In this document: one piece after another, positions 46,872 through 47,837 of the stretch
Numbering within the stretch: position 1 is the first letter of the stretch
How the letters are laid out: every line of letters starts with the position of its first letter
Source of the DNA: Nitrospirota bacterium
Lineage (GTDB): Bacteria > Nitrospirota > Thermodesulfovibrionia > Thermodesulfovibrionales > UBA1546
Assembly (NCBI GenBank): GCA_016208915.1
Contig: JACQXE010000031.1
Span: 1-47,837 of the forward strand
Length of the DNA stretch: 47,837 nucleotides
Direction: 5' to 3'
Translations under genes and position numbers: made by a program
The notes under the pieces: generated by a model
Told to the model about the DNA's origin: nothing
Database searches by the model: none
The model's input: only the letters and a program-made list of their open reading frames with translations

Positions 46872-47243
46872 CTAAGACTCCCTTTCACTCTTGGTTTTTT
46901 CTCCGAGAACTTTTAACTCTTTCTTTACCTCTTTGTACGGTGAGCTGTCCATAATTAAAATCTCGCCATACTTGTTCTGGATATCTAATAACTCTTCCAG
47001 AGTGTTAATCACCATAACCCACTCTTTGTTTTTTTGTTTCTTTTCGCAGACCACCATGCCATTTTCCTCCCTATGGTTCACGCCGTCTTCCATCCAGTTT
47101 TTGTACCAAACCTTCTTTTTTGCTTCTTCAAGCGTGCTTACCATCCTGTAATCAAGCGGTGTTATCTCCTCTTCCTTTGCCTCATCGCACGGTTTTCTGG
47201 GCCCTGTCAGCCCTACTTTCTTACTGCTCACTATAAATTTCAT
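46872..47243 (-). CDS. hypothetical protein leading the NrfD operon
   Basis: 123 aa, soluble, Lys/Glu-rich. It contains WYKNWMEDGVNHREENGM and ELLDIQNKYGEILIMDSSPY. Not recognised. It has a ribosome site (GGGGGAAG) and a sigma-70-like promoter upstream, and lies 41 bp before the NrfD gene on the same strand, so it may be first of the operon. Confidence 0.6.
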   Translation of the reverse strand: MKFIVSSKKVGLTGPRKPCDEAKEEEITPLDYRMVSTLEEAKKKVWYKNWMEDGVNHREENGMVVCEKKQKNKEWVMVINTLEELLDIQNKYGEILIMDSSPYKEVKKELKVLGEKTKSERES

Positions 47244-47286
47244 AGTCTCTTCCCCCTTGCTGCGACTTCGGTTTTTTGTTCGTAAC

Positions 47287-47315
47287 AGTATAAATAATCT
47301 TTTCTTTTATTACAA
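47287..47315 (-). promoter_or_regulatory. sigma-70-like promoter
   Basis: On the minus strand TTGTAA (47310-47315) and TATACT (47287-47292) are 17 bp apart. A start near 47281 gives a leader of about 38 nt before the ATG at 47243. No sigma-54 (TGGCAC-N5-TTGC) site was seen here. Confidence 0.5.
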
Positions 47316-47389
47316 CAGTGAACCCTTCCCCGTTTTGTTCAGAGAAGGATTCAAAAAATTTGTGAGTCAAACCATTATCAGTTATATGA

Positions 47390-47713
47390 TTACTGAGCTT
47401 TCTCCATTACTTCTACATATCTGCCACTTCTGATAGCGTCTGCTATAAACCCTAAAGTCCACCCTGCTATGCCTGTGCCAAGAACAAACACCATGGCTGA
47501 AACAATTATCCCCATTATCATTGAAACTGCCACTATTATCCTTGGCAGGATTGCCGCGCTGACAGGACCCCCAAATATACCATTTGCAATCTTAAGTCCA
47601 ATTATACCGCCGATAACTGAACCGCTGAACAGTCCTACGAGCACAAAGAGAATAATGCCTGCGCCAGTTCCTAAATATAACCCCTTTTTTGCCATCTCTT
47701 TTCTTGCTTTCAT
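47390..47713 (-). CDS. small glycine-rich membrane protein
   Basis: 107 aa. Two to three hydrophobic segments (about 12-38, 52-70, 72-92). The sequence GLYLGTGAGIILFVLVGLFSG is Gly-rich. GGAGG precedes the ATG. Not recognised. It follows another small membrane gene that runs off the window edge. Confidence 0.6.
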   Translation of the reverse strand: MKARKEMAKKGLYLGTGAGIILFVLVGLFSGSVIGGIIGLKIANGIFGGPVSAAILPRIIVAVSMIMGIIVSAMVFVLGTGIAGWTLGFIADAIRSGRYVEVMEKAQ

Positions 47714-47741
47714 CTTAATCCTCCTTTCTTTATTTTAAAGT

Positions 47742-47837
47742 TTATAATTTCTTGTCAGCTTCAACTGCTGCCGCTTTATGAGCCTGCCTTATTGCTCCCA
47801 GCCCATATCCTATTAGCCACCCAAGCAATGATGATCC
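47742..47837 (-). CDS. C-terminal end of a small membrane protein (partial)
   Basis: The last 31 codons: SSLLGWLIGYGLGAIRQAHK then AAAVEADKKL and TAA. It is hydrophobic then charged, like the neighbouring gene, and continues past the right edge. Function unknown. Confidence 0.6.
   Translation of the reverse strand, partial: GSSLLGWLIGYGLGAIRQAHKAAAVEADKKL

Overview
The window looks like a chromosomal contig of an anaerobic or microaerophilic Gram-negative bacterium of moderate GC content. Multiheme c-type cytochromes, a CISM-type (NrfC/NrfD) membrane module, selenocysteine machinery and heavy loading with intergenic palindromes fit a Nitrospirota (Thermodesulfovibrio-like) or Desulfobacterota lineage. 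This placement is inference: no rRNA gene is present. A 76-nt tRNA with a CAT anticodon lies at 18629-18704 (-).

Layout. 1-2000: possible end of a structured RNA, then two toxin-antitoxin pairs (hicBA; DUF433/DUF5615) separated by repeat-rich DNA. 2000-28300: housekeeping core (lepA, YhcC-like radical SAM, an acyl-activating/ACP/acyltransferase fusion, hisI, pyrE, folD, tgt, CDF transporter, DUF167, mutL, selD, GH57, LysR, rnhA, zinc-ribbon coiled coil, tRNA, rpoD, dnaG, NIF3, selB, ald, HD protein, MFS). 28300-34000: accessory island of toxin-antitoxin pairs (PemK-like; HEPN/MNT), a DUF559 nuclease-fold gene bracketed by palindromes, an IS30 scrap and several broken genes. 34000-39970: cold-shock protein, radical SAM/HhH protein, stand-alone ThrRS-type editing domain, a possible small selenoprotein, rarA, an RlmL-like methyltransferase, HIT and PaaI proteins. 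40000-47837: a sensor kinase with a CxxCH motif and an NtrC-type regulator facing a nonaheme cytochrome/ferredoxin/NrfD operon, then small membrane proteins.

Selenium. selD must be read from 13857, through an in-frame TGA (codon 14) at the normal Cys/Sec position and followed by a SECIS-like hairpin. selB is at 23243, and a LysR regulator resembling a selenium-associated subfamily lies near selD. With decoding thus likely, a 62-codon Cys-rich ORF at 36279-36467 with an in-frame TGA, a downstream hairpin and an ATGA overlap with rarA is a candidate undescribed selenoprotein. A single nonsense mutation is the alternative.

Mobile palindromes. At least three dispersed families are visible: (i) four copies of a 120-170 bp element with terminal inverted repeats (7489, 11707, 36123, 37735); (ii) a CCCCTTA-N3-TAAGGGG palindrome with a GTTATCT-like tail (in tgt, nested in one family-i copy, around the DUF559 gene, and at 30262); (iii) TGTCATTCCCG-type elements (22041, 42092). 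The loci at 28861-29440 and 30201-30320 share flanks and look like filled and empty versions of one site, the filled one carrying the DUF559 gene between palindromes. A DUF559-linked palindrome mobility system is my leading novel hypothesis.
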